Position numbers and translations under genes: made by a program. The notes under the pieces were generated by a model. The model was given only the letters and a program-made list of their open reading frames with translations. It searched no databases and had not been told where the DNA came from. A stretch of 64,000 nt of DNA from Hydrocarboniclastica marina (GTDB lineage Bacteria > Pseudomonadota > Gammaproteobacteria > Pseudomonadales > Oleiphilaceae): NCBI RefSeq assembly GCF_004851605.1, contig NZ_CP031093.1, positions 1,612,001-1,676,000 on the forward strand, given 5' to 3'. This document shows positions 28,140 to 37,190 of the stretch, piece after piece; within the stretch, counting starts at the first letter, position 1; every line of letters starts with the position of its first letter.

Positions 28140-28171
28140 GCCGGATCTTTGCAAACTTGGGGTCCGTTCTG

Positions 28172-29233
28172 TTGTATTCCCTGATCCGCGCCTTACTTTT
28201 TACGCTTCCAGCCGAAGTTTCCCATGATCTTTCCCTATCAGCTATCAGCAGGCTGGAACGATTGAATGCCACTCGACTGCTGCCCGTAGCTGAGCCCGAC
28301 CCGGTAAAGGTCATGGGGCTTACCTTTCCCAACCCAGTTGGTCTGGCCGCCGGGTTGGATAAGAACGGTGCCCACATTGACGGGCTAGCGTCACTCGGGT
28401 TTGGGTCGGTTGAAATCGGAACCGTAACGCCCCGGGCACAACCTGGCAATCCTAAGCCCAGATTGTTCCGACTGCCTGAGCATCAGGCGATCATCAACCG
28501 TATGGGCTTTAACAACGCGGGGCTGGATCAGGTGCTGGCCAATATAGCAATGCGCCGCACCCGCGGAATTCTAGGTGTTAATGTAGGTAAGAACTTTGAT
28601 ACTCCGGTAGAACGTGCCGCTGACGACTATTGTCTGGGGATCGAACGAGTCTACAGCGCTGCCAGCTATATTACAGTCAATGTATCGTCGCCCAATACGC
28701 CGGGGCTGAGAGATCTTCAGTTCGGTGAGTCGCTACGGCACCTGCTTGAGCGCATTCGGCGATCGCAGCTGGCAATGGCGGACAAGCAGGGCCGCTATGT
28801 TCCGATCGCAGTAAAAATTGCGCCGGATATGGACGGTGCCGCGCTTCGGTTCGTGGCCGACTGTCTGGTCGAGTCCGGCCTGGACGGGGTTATCGCGACC
28901 AATACCACGATTGATCGGACTCGGGTCGCGGGCGCAAAGCACTGTGAGGAGGCGGGCGGCCTGAGCGGAAAGCCGTTAACGGCAGCATCTACTGCAGTCA
29001 TTTCCCAGCTAAGCAGCCATCTTCAAGGCGCGTTGCCGATTATCGGTGTGGGTGGGATAACCAACGCAGAGGATGCCCGGGCCAAATTCCGCGCAGGCGC
29101 GAGTCTTGTTCAACTCTATACCGGGTTCATCTATCGCGGCCCGGCACTCATCCGGGAGTCTGTCGAGGCGCTTCGTTCAGAAAAGAAACTGCCTGCAAAC
29201 AGGCATACAACTGGATCGGGACAGTCGGTATAG
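28172..29233 (+). CDS. pyrD: Dihydroorotate dehydrogenase (quinone), class 2
   Basis: Membrane-associated FMN enzyme that oxidises dihydroorotate to orotate using the quinone pool. 353 residues. The N-terminal amphipathic helix [18 protein letters not shown] contacts the membrane, followed by [10 protein letters not shown] (FMN), [10 protein letters not shown], the catalytic serine segment [22 protein letters not shown] and IIGVGGI. The start is TTG at 28172: it gives the exact family N-terminus, has GGGG eight bases upstream and fits the promoter; a TTG at 28157 is also in frame. Its neighbour rmf and the following rlmKL form a cluster known from Pseudomonas. Confidence 0.95.
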   Translation: MYSLIRALLFTLPAEVSHDLSLSAISRLERLNATRLLPVAEPDPVKVMGLTFPNPVGLAAGLDKNGAHIDGLASLGFGSVEIGTVTPRAQPGNPKPRLFRLPEHQAIINRMGFNNAGLDQVLANIAMRRTRGILGVNVGKNFDTPVERAADDYCLGIERVYSAASYITVNVSSPNTPGLRDLQFGESLRHLLERIRRSQLAMADKQGRYVPIAVKIAPDMDGAALRFVADCLVESGLDGVIATNTTIDRTRVAGAKHCEEAGGLSGKPLTAASTAVISQLSSHLQGALPIIGVGGITNAEDARAKFRAGASLVQLYTGFIYRGPALIRESVEALRSEKKLPANRHTTGSGQSV

Positions 29234-29269
29234 CGGGATAGTCAAAATAAACAGTCGAAGCAAATAGAA

Positions 29270-29288
29270 GGGCCCGCTAAGCGGGCCC
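29270..29288. terminator. GC hairpin after pyrD
   Basis: GGGCCCGC (29270-29277), TAA, GCGGGCCC (29281-29288): an 8-bp perfect stem 36 bases after the pyrD stop, without a T-run. Terminator or 3'-end protector between convergent pyrD and rmf. Confidence 0.5.
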
Positions 29289-29332
29289 GGGCGGAGAACT
29301 GGCTCCGTAGCATTGAGCTGATTTTTTGATAG

Positions 29333-29514
29333 AGGGTCGGGTGGACCCTGCCAGCAGGAAGGCTTTAACCCTTCCGAAGCAAGCGTCTCCTGGTAGCGGG
29401 TTAGGCCGCTCTGTCGATTGAGGCGCTGCGGTAGTGTGCTTCTTGGTCCCGGGAAGAAGCTGAACCCGTTTCTGGACAGAAGCTCCGTGTAGGAGCTAGC
29501 TGCCTGGGTGGCTA
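29333..29514. ncRNA. Hairpin array downstream of rmf (possible structured RNA)
   Basis: Four perfect short hairpins in a row: AGGGTC/GACCCT (29333-29349), GGAAGG/CCTTCC (29357-29375), GCTTCTT/AAGAAGC (29438-29460) and AGCTCC/GGAGCT (29481-29497), then a TAGC/GCTA pair to 29514. It lies just downstream of rmf on the minus strand. It could be a structured 3'UTR, a small RNA on either strand, or chance. No promoter or T-run is assigned. Confidence 0.3.
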
Positions 29515-29528
29515 CAAGCCAGAAAAGA

Positions 29529-29738
29529 TCACGCTGTGATGTTGGGAAGCTTGTGAATACCGGAAACACCAATCAAGCCGTCCCAATTGTCGGAGCGACC
29601 CTCACGCCAACCACTGAGCCACTCATGGCGGGTATCAGGATTATCGAGAGGGCAGGCGTCTTTGGTTTTGCCGGCCATACCTGCCATATAACCCTTTTTG
29701 AATGCCCGGGCTGACATGTCTCTTTTCTGTCTTTTCAT
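29529..29738 (-). CDS. rmf: Ribosome modulation factor
   Basis: Stationary-phase protein that pairs 70S ribosomes into inactive 100S dimers. 69 residues. The family signature is clear: MKRQKRD at the start, ARAFKKGYMAGMAGKTKDACP and WLSGWREGRSDNWDGL. It is longer than E. coli RMF (55) by a C-terminal tail ending GIHKLPN, which I recall as the usual form in Pseudomonas-like genomes. The ATG has GAGGTG about nine bases upstream. Expression probably depends on stringent-response signals, as in E. coli; no promoter was assigned. Confidence 0.95.
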   Translation of the reverse strand: MKRQKRDMSARAFKKGYMAGMAGKTKDACPLDNPDTRHEWLSGWREGRSDNWDGLIGVSGIHKLPNITA

Positions 29739-30123
29739 GCTGTTGTCACCTCATGGTTTATCCGAAAAGATCATGAGCGTGCGCACGGCCGGCTGACTTG
29801 CAAAAACCTCTGTACAAGAGCGGAGTCCACTTGAATAGCGGCTTCCAGCGCTCCGTATCGGAGGTGCAACCGGTTGGTCGACCTGTCCTGGGGTACCCTC
29901 GGTCCGAACCATCGTCCGGACCTGACAATTTGACGCGTCATCTTGAGTAAAGCCTATAGTGCGGCTGATGTATACAATTTATTTAACATAGATTTCAGTT
30001 TTCTTATGGTTTGTTGAAATATGGGTTTCGGGTTCGCGCGCAAAGCGGGCCTGCGAACGACATTGGATCCGCCCGAAACATTGTCCGCCCAACAGGGTGA
30101 CGAGCTGACGTTAGAGAATGCGT
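29739..30123. other. rmf-rlmKL divergent intergenic region
   Basis: 385 bases. Two hairpins are visible: CTCCG/CGGAG (29861-29873) and GGTCCG/CGGACC (29901-29922). Both would lie in a long rmf leader if transcription started near the AT-rich stretch 29965-30020. No reliable -35/-10 pair was found for either gene. Confidence 0.5.
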
Positions 30124-32292
30124 ATGAGTTCACGTTTTTTTACAACTTGCCCCAAAGGACTCGAGTCGCTGCTGGCCGAGGAACTCACCGCTCTGGGCCT
30201 CTCTGTCCAGAGAGAAACTCCGGCAGGCGTCTGGGTTGAGGGCGAGCTGCAGGAGGCCTATGTTGCCTGCCTGCATTCCCGGCTGGCTAACAGAGTCATC
30301 TGGCATCTCGCTGAAGCCGAGGTGAGCAGTGCTGCTGACATACATGGCGCCGTGGTAGCCATCGACTGGTCCCGACATCTGAAACCAACCGGGCGTTTCA
30401 AGGTCAGTTTCCAGGGCCTCGGTGCGGGTATTCGTAATACCCAGTTCGGGGTTCAATGTGTCAAGGATGGTATTGTCGATCGCCTTCGCGGTGAGGATGG
30501 GAGTCGTCCTGCGGTAGATCGGGTTGACCCCGATCTTTCTGTCCATGTGCGTTTGCACCGGGACCGTCTCCATATTGGTATTGACCTGGCAGGGGCGAGC
30601 CTCCATCGCCGTGGTTATCGCACAGAAAGCGGAGCGGCGCCTTTGAAGGAGAATCTGGCGGCGGCCTTGCTGCTGCGCGCCGGGTGGCCTGCCATCGCGG
30701 CAGCGGGGGGTGATTTTGTTGACCCGCTGTGTGGTTCCGGAACCTTGCTGGTGGAAGCCGCGCTTATGGCGACTGATACCGCGCCAGGACTGCTCAGGGA
30801 AGACTTTGCCCTTTGCCGCTGGCCCCAGCACGACGCTGACCTCTGGCATACGCTGCGTGAGGAAGCGCGGTCGCGAAGCGAGAAAGGTCGGGCCGCATCG
30901 GCCGTACGCTATTTTGGCTACGACGAGGACAAGCGCGTTGTAGCGACAGCCTGGCGCAATATAGATCGTGTTGGATTCGCTGATCGCATCCACGTTGAGC
31001 GACAGAGCCTGGTCGAGCTTGCAGCGACGGGTTCGAGCAAGCCCGGACTCATATTGACCAATCCGCCATATGGCGAGCGTCTCAGCGAGCGCGATAACCT
31101 CGGTGAGCTGTACCTGACGCTGGGCAGTAAGGTTCGCGAGCACTTTCAGGGCTGGCGTTTCGGGGTTTTCACAGCAGTACCCGAGTTTGGTCATGCGCTC
31201 GGTTTGCGCCCTGACCGCCGCTATAATCTCTACAACGGCAGTTTGCCAGCCAAGCTACTGATGTTCAGGTTGGAGAAGGATCAGGAAGCCCGGGCCTGGA
31301 CCCCGGAGGATCCGGATGCACCGCCACGGCCACGTGTGGCCAACCGTGAGCGGGCGGCCATGCTGGCCAACCGGTTGCGCAAGAATATCAAATCGGTTGG
31401 CGCCTGGGCGCGTAAGCGTGACCTGGAGTGCTTCCGGCTCTACGATGCTGATATGCCCGAATATTCACTGGCTATCGACGTGTACGGCGAATGGTTGCAT
31501 GTGCAGGAATACCAGGCGCCAAAAACCATAGACGCTGCCACAGCAAGGGAGAGACTGGCAGAAGCGATGGCGGTTATCCCTGAAGCCGTGGGCGTTCCGG
31601 CGGCGCAGATGGTTGTGAAGCAGCGCCGTCGACAACGAGGGGATGAGCAGTATGAACGACAGGGCCAGGGTGGCCACCGTTTGATCGTCAGCGAAGGGTC
31701 ATGCCGCTTTTATGTGAACCTTATCGACTACCTCGACACTGGGCTATTCCTGGACCACCGACCGGCGCGGCTCTGGCTGGGTAAGCAAGCCGAGGGTAAG
31801 CGCGTGCTAAATTTGTTCGGGTATACCGGCACGGCGACTGTACATGCGGCACTGGGCGGTGCCGTCGGTTCTCTGACAATCGATATGTCGAAAACCTACC
31901 TGGCCTGGGCACGGGAAAACTACACCTTGAACGGCGTTAGCCTCGCGGCCCATCGACTTGAGCAGGCAGACTGTCTGCAGTGGTTGGCGGAACCGCCGAA
32001 GGAGCGGTTTGACCTTATTTTCCTGGACCCTCCCACATTCTCCAACTCGGCCCGGATGGACGACGTGCTGGATGTTCAGCGGGATCACGAGCGCCTGGTG
32101 GATGACGCTATGGCTCGCCTGGAAAAAGGCGGCACCCTATTTTTCTCGAACAATTACCGCCGTTTCAAGCTCAGTGCCAGTCTGGAAGCCCGGTACCAGG
32201 TTGAGAATATAACGCGCTCAACCATTGACCGGGACTTCAGCCGAAACAGCAAGATTCATCAGGCATGGCTTATCCGCCATCAGAACTCGTAA
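30124..32292 (+). CDS. rlmKL: Bifunctional 23S rRNA methyltransferase RlmKL
   Basis: Methylates 23S rRNA at G2445 (N2, RlmL half) and G2069 (N7, RlmK half). 722 residues: an N-terminal ferredoxin-like plus THUMP region (FFTTCPKGLESLLAEEL), the RlmL Rossmann methyltransferase with FVDPLCGSGTLLVEAAL and the catalytic TNPPYGERL, then the RlmK half with VLNLFGYTGTATVHAA and LDPPTFSNSARM. Two start codons six bases apart are possible; 30124 is chosen because GAG at 30114-30116 is correctly spaced from it and not from 30118. The 3' end overlaps the convergent outer-membrane gene by 13 bases. Confidence 0.96.
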   Translation: MSSRFFTTCPKGLESLLAEELTALGLSVQRETPAGVWVEGELQEAYVACLHSRLANRVIWHLAEAEVSSAADIHGAVVAIDWSRHLKPTGRFKVSFQGLGAGIRNTQFGVQCVKDGIVDRLRGEDGSRPAVDRVDPDLSVHVRLHRDRLHIGIDLAGASLHRRGYRTESGAAPLKENLAAALLLRAGWPAIAAAGGDFVDPLCGSGTLLVEAALMATDTAPGLLREDFALCRWPQHDADLWHTLREEARSRSEKGRAASAVRYFGYDEDKRVVATAWRNIDRVGFADRIHVERQSLVELAATGSSKPGLILTNPPYGERLSERDNLGELYLTLGSKVREHFQGWRFGVFTAVPEFGHALGLRPDRRYNLYNGSLPAKLLMFRLEKDQEARAWTPEDPDAPPRPRVANRERAAMLANRLRKNIKSVGAWARKRDLECFRLYDADMPEYSLAIDVYGEWLHVQEYQAPKTIDAATARERLAEAMAVIPEAVGVPAAQMVVKQRRRQRGDEQYERQGQGGHRLIVSEGSCRFYVNLIDYLDTGLFLDHRPARLWLGKQAEGKRVLNLFGYTGTATVHAALGGAVGSLTIDMSKTYLAWARENYTLNGVSLAAHRLEQADCLQWLAEPPKERFDLIFLDPPTFSNSARMDDVLDVQRDHERLVDDAMARLEKGGTLFFSNNYRRFKLSASLEARYQVENITRSTIDRDFSRNSKIHQAWLIRHQNS

Positions 32293-32933
32293 CGGAAGCC
32301 GACGGTGTATTGCTCGGTATTAATATCGGTTGCCGTGTCGGTATGCAGTCGGCCGCCCTCAAGTAACAGGTAAGCACTGTCTATCAGTTTGAAGTCAAGG
32401 CCGATCAACCAGCTTGTGCTGAAGTCGCTCTCGTACAGTTCGCCCTCGATACCTTCGAACCGCCCGGGGGTTGCTGTCTCGGCTTCCGTACGCACGTAGG
32501 AAAAACCGAACTGGCCGTAGACACTGGAGAAGTCGGACCAGGGGTAAAGTCCACCGATGTACCAGCTGATAAAGTAGGGCATGCTTACGTCAAGATAAGC
32601 CCTGAAATCTTCGGGGTTATCCTCAGCCCTGGCTCCCGGTGGCAGGTAGGAGGCCTTGCCGTCGTCGAATTCACCGCCGGCGCGCAATTCAACCTTGAAA
32701 TGGTCGGTGATATAGGTACCAAGGCCAAGTCCTGCAGAGTAACTCTCAGCGGTGGCATCGGTCGGGCCGATGGACGAGTAGTTCATTGAGGTCGCAAACA
32801 GGAGGAGATAATCCAGCCCTTCCTTGCTCGGCTGCTCAGGCGCAGCAGGCGCTTGTCCCTGCTGGGCCTGAGCCAGGGCCAGGCCAGGGAACAGAAGCAC
32901 TGCCAGGGCGGTTGAACGTACAGCACGGTTCAT
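32280..32933 (-). CDS. Outer-membrane beta-barrel protein
   Basis: 217 residues. A typical signal peptide (MNRAVRSTALAVLLFPGLALA) is followed by a short Gln/Pro/Ala linker and about eight alternating amphipathic strands, ending in YTVGFRYEF with the C-terminal phenylalanine needed for Bam recognition. This fits the small OmpA/OmpW-like barrels (PF13505 type); strands such as YSAGLGLGTYI and FKVELRAGGEF are visible. The role is unknown: pore, adhesin or stress-induced barrel. The frame is open to 33077, but the ATG at 32933 starts the signal peptide and has AGGAAA upstream. A homologue with close identity would be needed for a name. Confidence 0.8.
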   Translation of the reverse strand: MNRAVRSTALAVLLFPGLALAQAQQGQAPAAPEQPSKEGLDYLLLFATSMNYSSIGPTDATAESYSAGLGLGTYITDHFKVELRAGGEFDDGKASYLPPGARAEDNPEDFRAYLDVSMPYFISWYIGGLYPWSDFSSVYGQFGFSYVRTEAETATPGRFEGIEGELYESDFSTSWLIGLDFKLIDSAYLLLEGGRLHTDTATDINTEQYTVGFRYEF

Positions 32934-33107
32934 AGGGATGTGTTTCCTGCTGGTAACGGGATCTTCTGTATGCGGGCTCGCATCGTCAGTGGCGGTCGCG
33001 AGGCTGCGTTGTCTGCTGCCCGGATGAGTAATGACAAGGCGCCCGGGAATTGTGCCTGCCCGCTGACGGGATGTCATCGAAGCCGGTCACAAATCGGCAG
33101 TGCTCGG

Positions 33108-33596
33108 CTATTCGGGTTGGGGCAGTTCTCCGCAGTCTGCTGTCAGCAAGAGCAGGGAAAGAACGGTTGCTTCGGGTAACTCTGGTTCCAGGTCATGTTC
33201 CTGGCAGAGTTCACGGCGGCGGTCGTCGATCTCGTCTACAGACAGTGTATTGATCAGATTTGAAATCGGCGCGACTTCAAAATTGGGATCTTGGCCAAAG
33301 GCTGCGTAGAGGAGTTCCACCAATTCTTCATCCGGGTCGACCCCGTCGCAGAATACCGTCCGGTCGGCCAGATCCATCGTCATTTCCTGGACAGCGTCGA
33401 TAGCAGGGACCCCGTGTTCCTGCAATCGCGTCATGTCTACAGAGAGATCCTCGGGGTCATCCGGAAGCCAGCTCTCGTCTGGCATAATCACCACGGCCTT
33501 GATGCGGCCGTCTTCCAGGGACCACGCAGCGGCGACTGGAATCAGCCGGCCCTCTGATTCAGCAAACTCGATATCGATAAACTGGGGTAAACGCAT
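33108..33596 (-). CDS. Acidic protein of unknown function, possible DEDD-exonuclease-like fold
   Basis: 162 residues, strongly acidic. I do not recognise a named family. The start FIDIEFAES has the Asp-x-Glu spacing of DEDD exonucleases, and VFCDGVDPDEELVELLYAAF would sit where the third acidic residue of that fold lies, but the final H-x4-D / Y-x3-D motif is not evident, so activity is doubtful. AAGGAA precedes the ATG at 33596, supporting a real gene. It is co-directional with, and 174 bases upstream of, the outer-membrane gene, and divergent from apeB. Confidence 0.6.
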   Translation of the reverse strand: MRLPQFIDIEFAESEGRLIPVAAAWSLEDGRIKAVVIMPDESWLPDDPEDLSVDMTRLQEHGVPAIDAVQEMTMDLADRTVFCDGVDPDEELVELLYAAFGQDPNFEVAPISNLINTLSVDEIDDRRRELCQEHDLEPELPEATVLSLLLLTADCGELPQPE

Positions 33597-33695
33597 TCAA
33601 GCTGTTCCTTGGCTTCGGCCCATAGCTGCGTATGCAGTGCCGCGGCGCGTAGTATACATTGGCAACGCCAACGTGTTTTTCATCACGCCACTTGG

Positions 33696-33758
33696 GAGTC
33701 GGCCCCTGACGCGATTAAGCGGTTGTGCCACACTAATGGGCCGACTCTATAGAGTCGG
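33696..33758 (+). promoter_or_regulatory. Competing hairpins in the apeB leader
   Basis: GAGTCGGCCC (33696-33705) pairs perfectly with GGGCCGACTC (33738-33747). The latter can instead pair with GAGTCGG (33752-33758) to give the tight hairpin CCGACTC-TATA-GAGTCGG, followed by TCTTTA. The 1:2 and 2:3 pairings exclude each other, as in attenuators. A second palindrome GGACGTC-T-GACGTCC (33777-33791) lies 39 bases before the apeB ATG. Confidence 0.45.
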
Positions 33759-33830
33759 TCTTTACATTACCACCAGGGACGTCTGACGTCCTGGCCACGT
33801 TATTCTGCCCCGAGGTCTCTGCCAGGCTTT

Positions 33831-35126
33831 ATGAACAGTGAAAACTTTGTTTCGTCGCTGCGGGAGTTCCTGAATCATTCTCCCACGCCTTTTCACGCTG
33901 TACGCTCCATGCAGGCGCGCCTGGATGAGGCTGGATTCGAAGCGCTTGATGAGCGTCAGGTGTGGCAGTTGGAGCCCAATCAGGGCTACTACGTCATTCG
34001 CAATGGCTCATCGATCGTCGCGTTTCGAACCGGTGCAGGCTCTGCCGTCGACAAGGGCGTAAGAATGGTGGGCGCCCATACGGACAGCCCCTGCCTCAAG
34101 CTCAAGCCGCAGCCGGACATCCACCGGCACGGCGCGTATCAGTGGGGGGCCGAAGTTTACGGCGGGGCTTTGCTGAATCCCTGGTTTGACAGGGATCTCT
34201 CCCTGGCTGGCCGGGTCGTGTATCTGGACAACAACGACATTACGGGCAAGGCGCTGATCGATTTTCGACGGCCGGTGGCAACGGTCCCCAGCCTGGCGAT
34301 CCACCTGGATCGGGAAGCCAACAATGCCAGGTCGATAAACGCTCAGAAGGATCTACCGGCTGTTGTCCTGCTGCCGGGTGAGGGTGAAAAGAAATCAGTA
34401 AAAGCAGTACTTCTGGCTGAACTGGAGCGGGTGAACCCCGAGCTGGCCGCAAAGGACGTGCTGGACTTTGAGATGAGCCTTTACGATAGCCAGCCAGCAG
34501 CGATAGTCGGGCTGGAGGGAGACCTTCTGGCTTCCGCACGACTTGATAACCTTCTCAGCTGCTACGTCGGGTTGCGGGCGCTGTTGGACATGGAACAGGG
34601 GCAGGCGGCGCTTTTGGTCTGCAATGACCATGAGGAAGTGGGCAGTATGTCAGCCGAGGGCGCCCAGGGCCCGTTATTGACCAGTATCCTGCGGCGCTGG
34701 CTGGGCGATGGAGACTACCATCGAGCGATGGCGGGCTCAATGATGGTCTCGGCTGACAATGCCCATGCAATCCATCCCAACTTTGCCGACAGACACGATG
34801 AAAACCATGGCCCACGGATCAATCAGGGTCCGGTGATCAAGGTTAACAACAATCAGCGTTACGCGACCAACAGCGTAACCAGCGCGTTCTATCGGCGCTT
34901 GAGCGGTAGTCTCGGCTTGCCCTGCCAGACCTTTGTCGTGCGCTCCGATATGGCCTGTGGAAGCACCATCGGGCCGCTGACTGCCGCCAACCTGGGCATT
35001 AAAACCCTGGATATTGGTGTTCCCCAATGGGGCATGCATTCAATTCGGGAAACTGCCGGCGTCAAGGACTGCGTCAATCTGTATCTGGTGCTCAAGCTGT
35101 TCTTCGCCAGTCCGGAACTGCCTTAG
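33831..35126 (+). CDS. apeB: M18 family aminopeptidase
   Basis: Zinc/cobalt-dependent aspartyl-type aminopeptidase acting on N-terminal acidic and other residues in the cytoplasm. 431 residues. M18 signatures: GAHTDSPCLKLKP (first metal His-x-Asp), GGALLNPWFDRDLSLAG, CNDHEEVGSMSAEGAQG (bridging Asp and Glu-Glu) and a last metal His near IGVPQWGMHSIRE. Length and motif order match PepC-type M18 enzymes of Pseudomonas. The ATG at 33831 has only a weak ribosome site (CCAGG). The leader contains an unusual set of competing hairpins. Confidence 0.94.
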   Translation: MNSENFVSSLREFLNHSPTPFHAVRSMQARLDEAGFEALDERQVWQLEPNQGYYVIRNGSSIVAFRTGAGSAVDKGVRMVGAHTDSPCLKLKPQPDIHRHGAYQWGAEVYGGALLNPWFDRDLSLAGRVVYLDNNDITGKALIDFRRPVATVPSLAIHLDREANNARSINAQKDLPAVVLLPGEGEKKSVKAVLLAELERVNPELAAKDVLDFEMSLYDSQPAAIVGLEGDLLASARLDNLLSCYVGLRALLDMEQGQAALLVCNDHEEVGSMSAEGAQGPLLTSILRRWLGDGDYHRAMAGSMMVSADNAHAIHPNFADRHDENHGPRINQGPVIKVNNNQRYATNSVTSAFYRRLSGSLGLPCQTFVVRSDMACGSTIGPLTAANLGIKTLDIGVPQWGMHSIRETAGVKDCVNLYLVLKLFFASPELP

Positions 35127-35259
35127 TGTTTAGCACGGCACTTGAGCGAGCCCGCCTCGGCACCAGCCATCGGCCCGCCGGGCCCCGTGAATTGGCGCTT
35201 TAAGCGAGTCAAAAAGCCTAAATAGAGGCGTGACGACAAGCATGAGAAGAGGATCGAGC

Positions 35260-36177
35260 ATGCAGCCCAGAAAAATTCTGGTGTCCCTGGAGTACGCACG
35301 CGACAACAGCGCTATTCTCCAGCGGTTAACGCGCTTCGCCCAAGGTCTGGGTACGGACGACCCGGCTGCGGAACTTGCAGTGCTGCTGGTCGTCGTGGAT
35401 TACAGTGACGGTCTTGAGCGGAGTTATCCCTTCGACAAAGACGCGTTGGCGAGAGCGCGCAGCGGATTTCTCAAGGCTCGGCAAAAATGGCTGGAAAACC
35501 AGGCGCAGGGGCTGCGCGCGCAAGGCATCCCCGTGGAGGTCAAAGCATGCTGGGGCAAGCCGAAGTATGTCGCTCTGCTGGAGGTCGCGAGCGAGTGGGA
35601 GGCTGATCTGATAATGAAGACCACATATCAGCACAGTGCTTTGCGACGGGCTTTACTCACACCGGGCGACTGGCACCTCATCCGTAAAACCCATGCACCG
35701 CTATGGCTGGTCCGGGATGTGCCATGGGGTACCCATGTCAGTGTTGCCGCTTGTGTCGACCCGTCGCCTGAAAGCCCCTCGGCCCGTGATGAGCGACTGT
35801 TGGCCGCAGCCCACGATCTGGCGGTGCTTTTGCCTGCTGAACTGCACGTCATCCACGCTTTCGAACCCGCCCCAACGGGACTGCTGCCTGAGTTCGATGC
35901 GTTGATGGACAACAGCGAAACTATTCGTCATGAGGTTGAGGCTCAGCAAAGAGAAGCGATCGATCATTTGCTGGCAGGCCGGGTAGAACCCGGTACCCGG
36001 TTGCATCTGGAGGAAGGGGAGGCAGTCGACCTGCTTCCAGACATCACTGCGCGGGAGTCGATCGACCTCGTTGTCCTGGGTGCTGTCGCCCGTAGCCCTC
36101 TGGAAAGAGTGCTCATTGGCAGCACGGCTGAACAGATACTTGATGAGATAACTTCGGATCTGTTGGTTATCCGATGA
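35260..36177 (+). CDS. uspE: Universal stress protein, two-domain (UspE-like)
   Basis: 305 residues comprising two tandem Usp (UspA-fold) domains, about 1-145 and 155-305. The second ends with the recognisable nucleotide-loop form LGAVARSPLERVLIGSTAEQIL, then SDLLVIR. The first keeps ADLIMKTTYQHSALRRAL but lacks the classic G-x2-G-x9-G-[ST] pattern, as in E. coli UspE. UspE is linked to stationary-phase and DNA-damage resistance. The ATG at 35260 is preferred to upstream codons at 35230 and 35242 because AGAGG precedes it. Overlaps yheT by four bases. Confidence 0.85.
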   Translation: MQPRKILVSLEYARDNSAILQRLTRFAQGLGTDDPAAELAVLLVVVDYSDGLERSYPFDKDALARARSGFLKARQKWLENQAQGLRAQGIPVEVKACWGKPKYVALLEVASEWEADLIMKTTYQHSALRRALLTPGDWHLIRKTHAPLWLVRDVPWGTHVSVAACVDPSPESPSARDERLLAAAHDLAVLLPAELHVIHAFEPAPTGLLPEFDALMDNSETIRHEVEAQQREAIDHLLAGRVEPGTRLHLEEGEAVDLLPDITARESIDLVVLGAVARSPLERVLIGSTAEQILDEITSDLLVIR

Positions 36178-37163
36178 ATGATCCGGTAATGCCCCCGTTG
36201 TTTCAACCGCCACGCTGGTTGCGCAATGGCCACCTGCAAACCGTCTGGCCGACGCTGTTCCGTCGTGTCGAGCTGGCACGCCCTCAGCGCGAACGGCTTG
36301 AAACCCCTGACAATGACTTTCTCAATCTGGACTGGTATCGGGCGGGCCATCGGCGACTCGCCATCATCAGCCATGGCCTCGAAGGTCACAGCCGACGTCC
36401 GTACGTACTGGGGATGGTCAGGATGCTGCAGGCGCAAGGCTGGGATGTACTGGCATGGAACTTCCGCTCCTGCGGGGGCGAGCTGAACCGCTCCGTCGGG
36501 TTCTACCACAGTGGCGCCACGGAAGACCTTGACCTGGTGGTTGGCCACGGTCTGGGCCAGGGCGCCTATGATCGGGCCGCGCTGGTCGGTTTCAGTATCG
36601 GTGGCAATATCAGCCTGGTCTATCTGGGGCGCAAGGGCGACGGCTTGGATTCAAGGGTACAGGGTGCGGTGGTTTTCTCGGTCCCCTGCGACCTGAAAGG
36701 CAGTGCCGAACAACTGGCTCGCCCGGAAAATCGTATCTATATGCGCCGATTCGTGCGGGATCTACGGGCGAAAATGATCGCGAAGCATCAGCACTTTCCC
36801 GACTTGATCAATCTGCACGGGATCGAACAGGTATGTACGTTTCGCCAGTTTGATGACCGATACACTGCACCGCTGCATGGCTTCCGGGACGCCGAGGATT
36901 ACTGGAAACAGTGCTCCAGTCTTTTCTATCTTCACAGGATTCGAAGGCCGACGCTAATTGTCAACGCGATCGATGATCCATTTCTATCCGCGGCTTGCTA
37001 CCCTCAGGCAGAGGTTCGCGGCAACAGCCATATTCAGCTGGAAACGCCGGCCCATGGAGGGCACGTTGGTTTTGTGCCGGCGAAATTGGCGCAGCCGGGC
37101 CATTACTGGTCCGAGCTTCGGGCCGCGAATTTTCTCGAAAATCTGGCGGCTATCGGCACCTAG
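36174..37163 (+). CDS. yheT: YheT-family alpha/beta hydrolase
   Basis: 329 residues. The family N-terminus PPRWLRNGHLQTVWPTLFR is clear. The nucleophile elbow is GFSIGGN (Ser), with ISHGLEGHS as the oxyanion-hole region and catalytic Asp and His expected in VNAIDDPFL and HGGHVGFV. Such proteins are esterase-like with no settled substrate in bacteria; related eukaryotic ABHD1/3 proteins act on lipids. Translationally coupled to uspE. Its 3' end lies 27 bases from the convergent tesA. Confidence 0.9.
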   Translation: MNDPVMPPLFQPPRWLRNGHLQTVWPTLFRRVELARPQRERLETPDNDFLNLDWYRAGHRRLAIISHGLEGHSRRPYVLGMVRMLQAQGWDVLAWNFRSCGGELNRSVGFYHSGATEDLDLVVGHGLGQGAYDRAALVGFSIGGNISLVYLGRKGDGLDSRVQGAVVFSVPCDLKGSAEQLARPENRIYMRRFVRDLRAKMIAKHQHFPDLINLHGIEQVCTFRQFDDRYTAPLHGFRDAEDYWKQCSSLFYLHRIRRPTLIVNAIDDPFLSAACYPQAEVRGNSHIQLETPAHGGHVGFVPAKLAQPGHYWSELRAANFLENLAAIGT

Positions 37164-37190
37164 CGGGAAGCGTCAGCCATAACAGGAAAG

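Larger units (their letters stand above)
27598..28171. other. AT-rich intergenic island between the CDF gene and pyrD
   Basis: 574 bases. About 27620-27835 is visibly richer in A and T than anything else in the window, with several A or T runs and a small hairpin (AGGGTT 27666-27671 / AACCCT 27676-27681). It is followed by an inverted DnaA-box pair and the pyrD promoter. A 63-codon minus-strand frame at 27636-27827 has no ribosome site and is not called. Confidence 0.7.

Noticed and set aside
30130-31194. 354-codon antisense frame inside rlmKL
   Set aside because: No motif or ribosome site; covered by a recognised gene.
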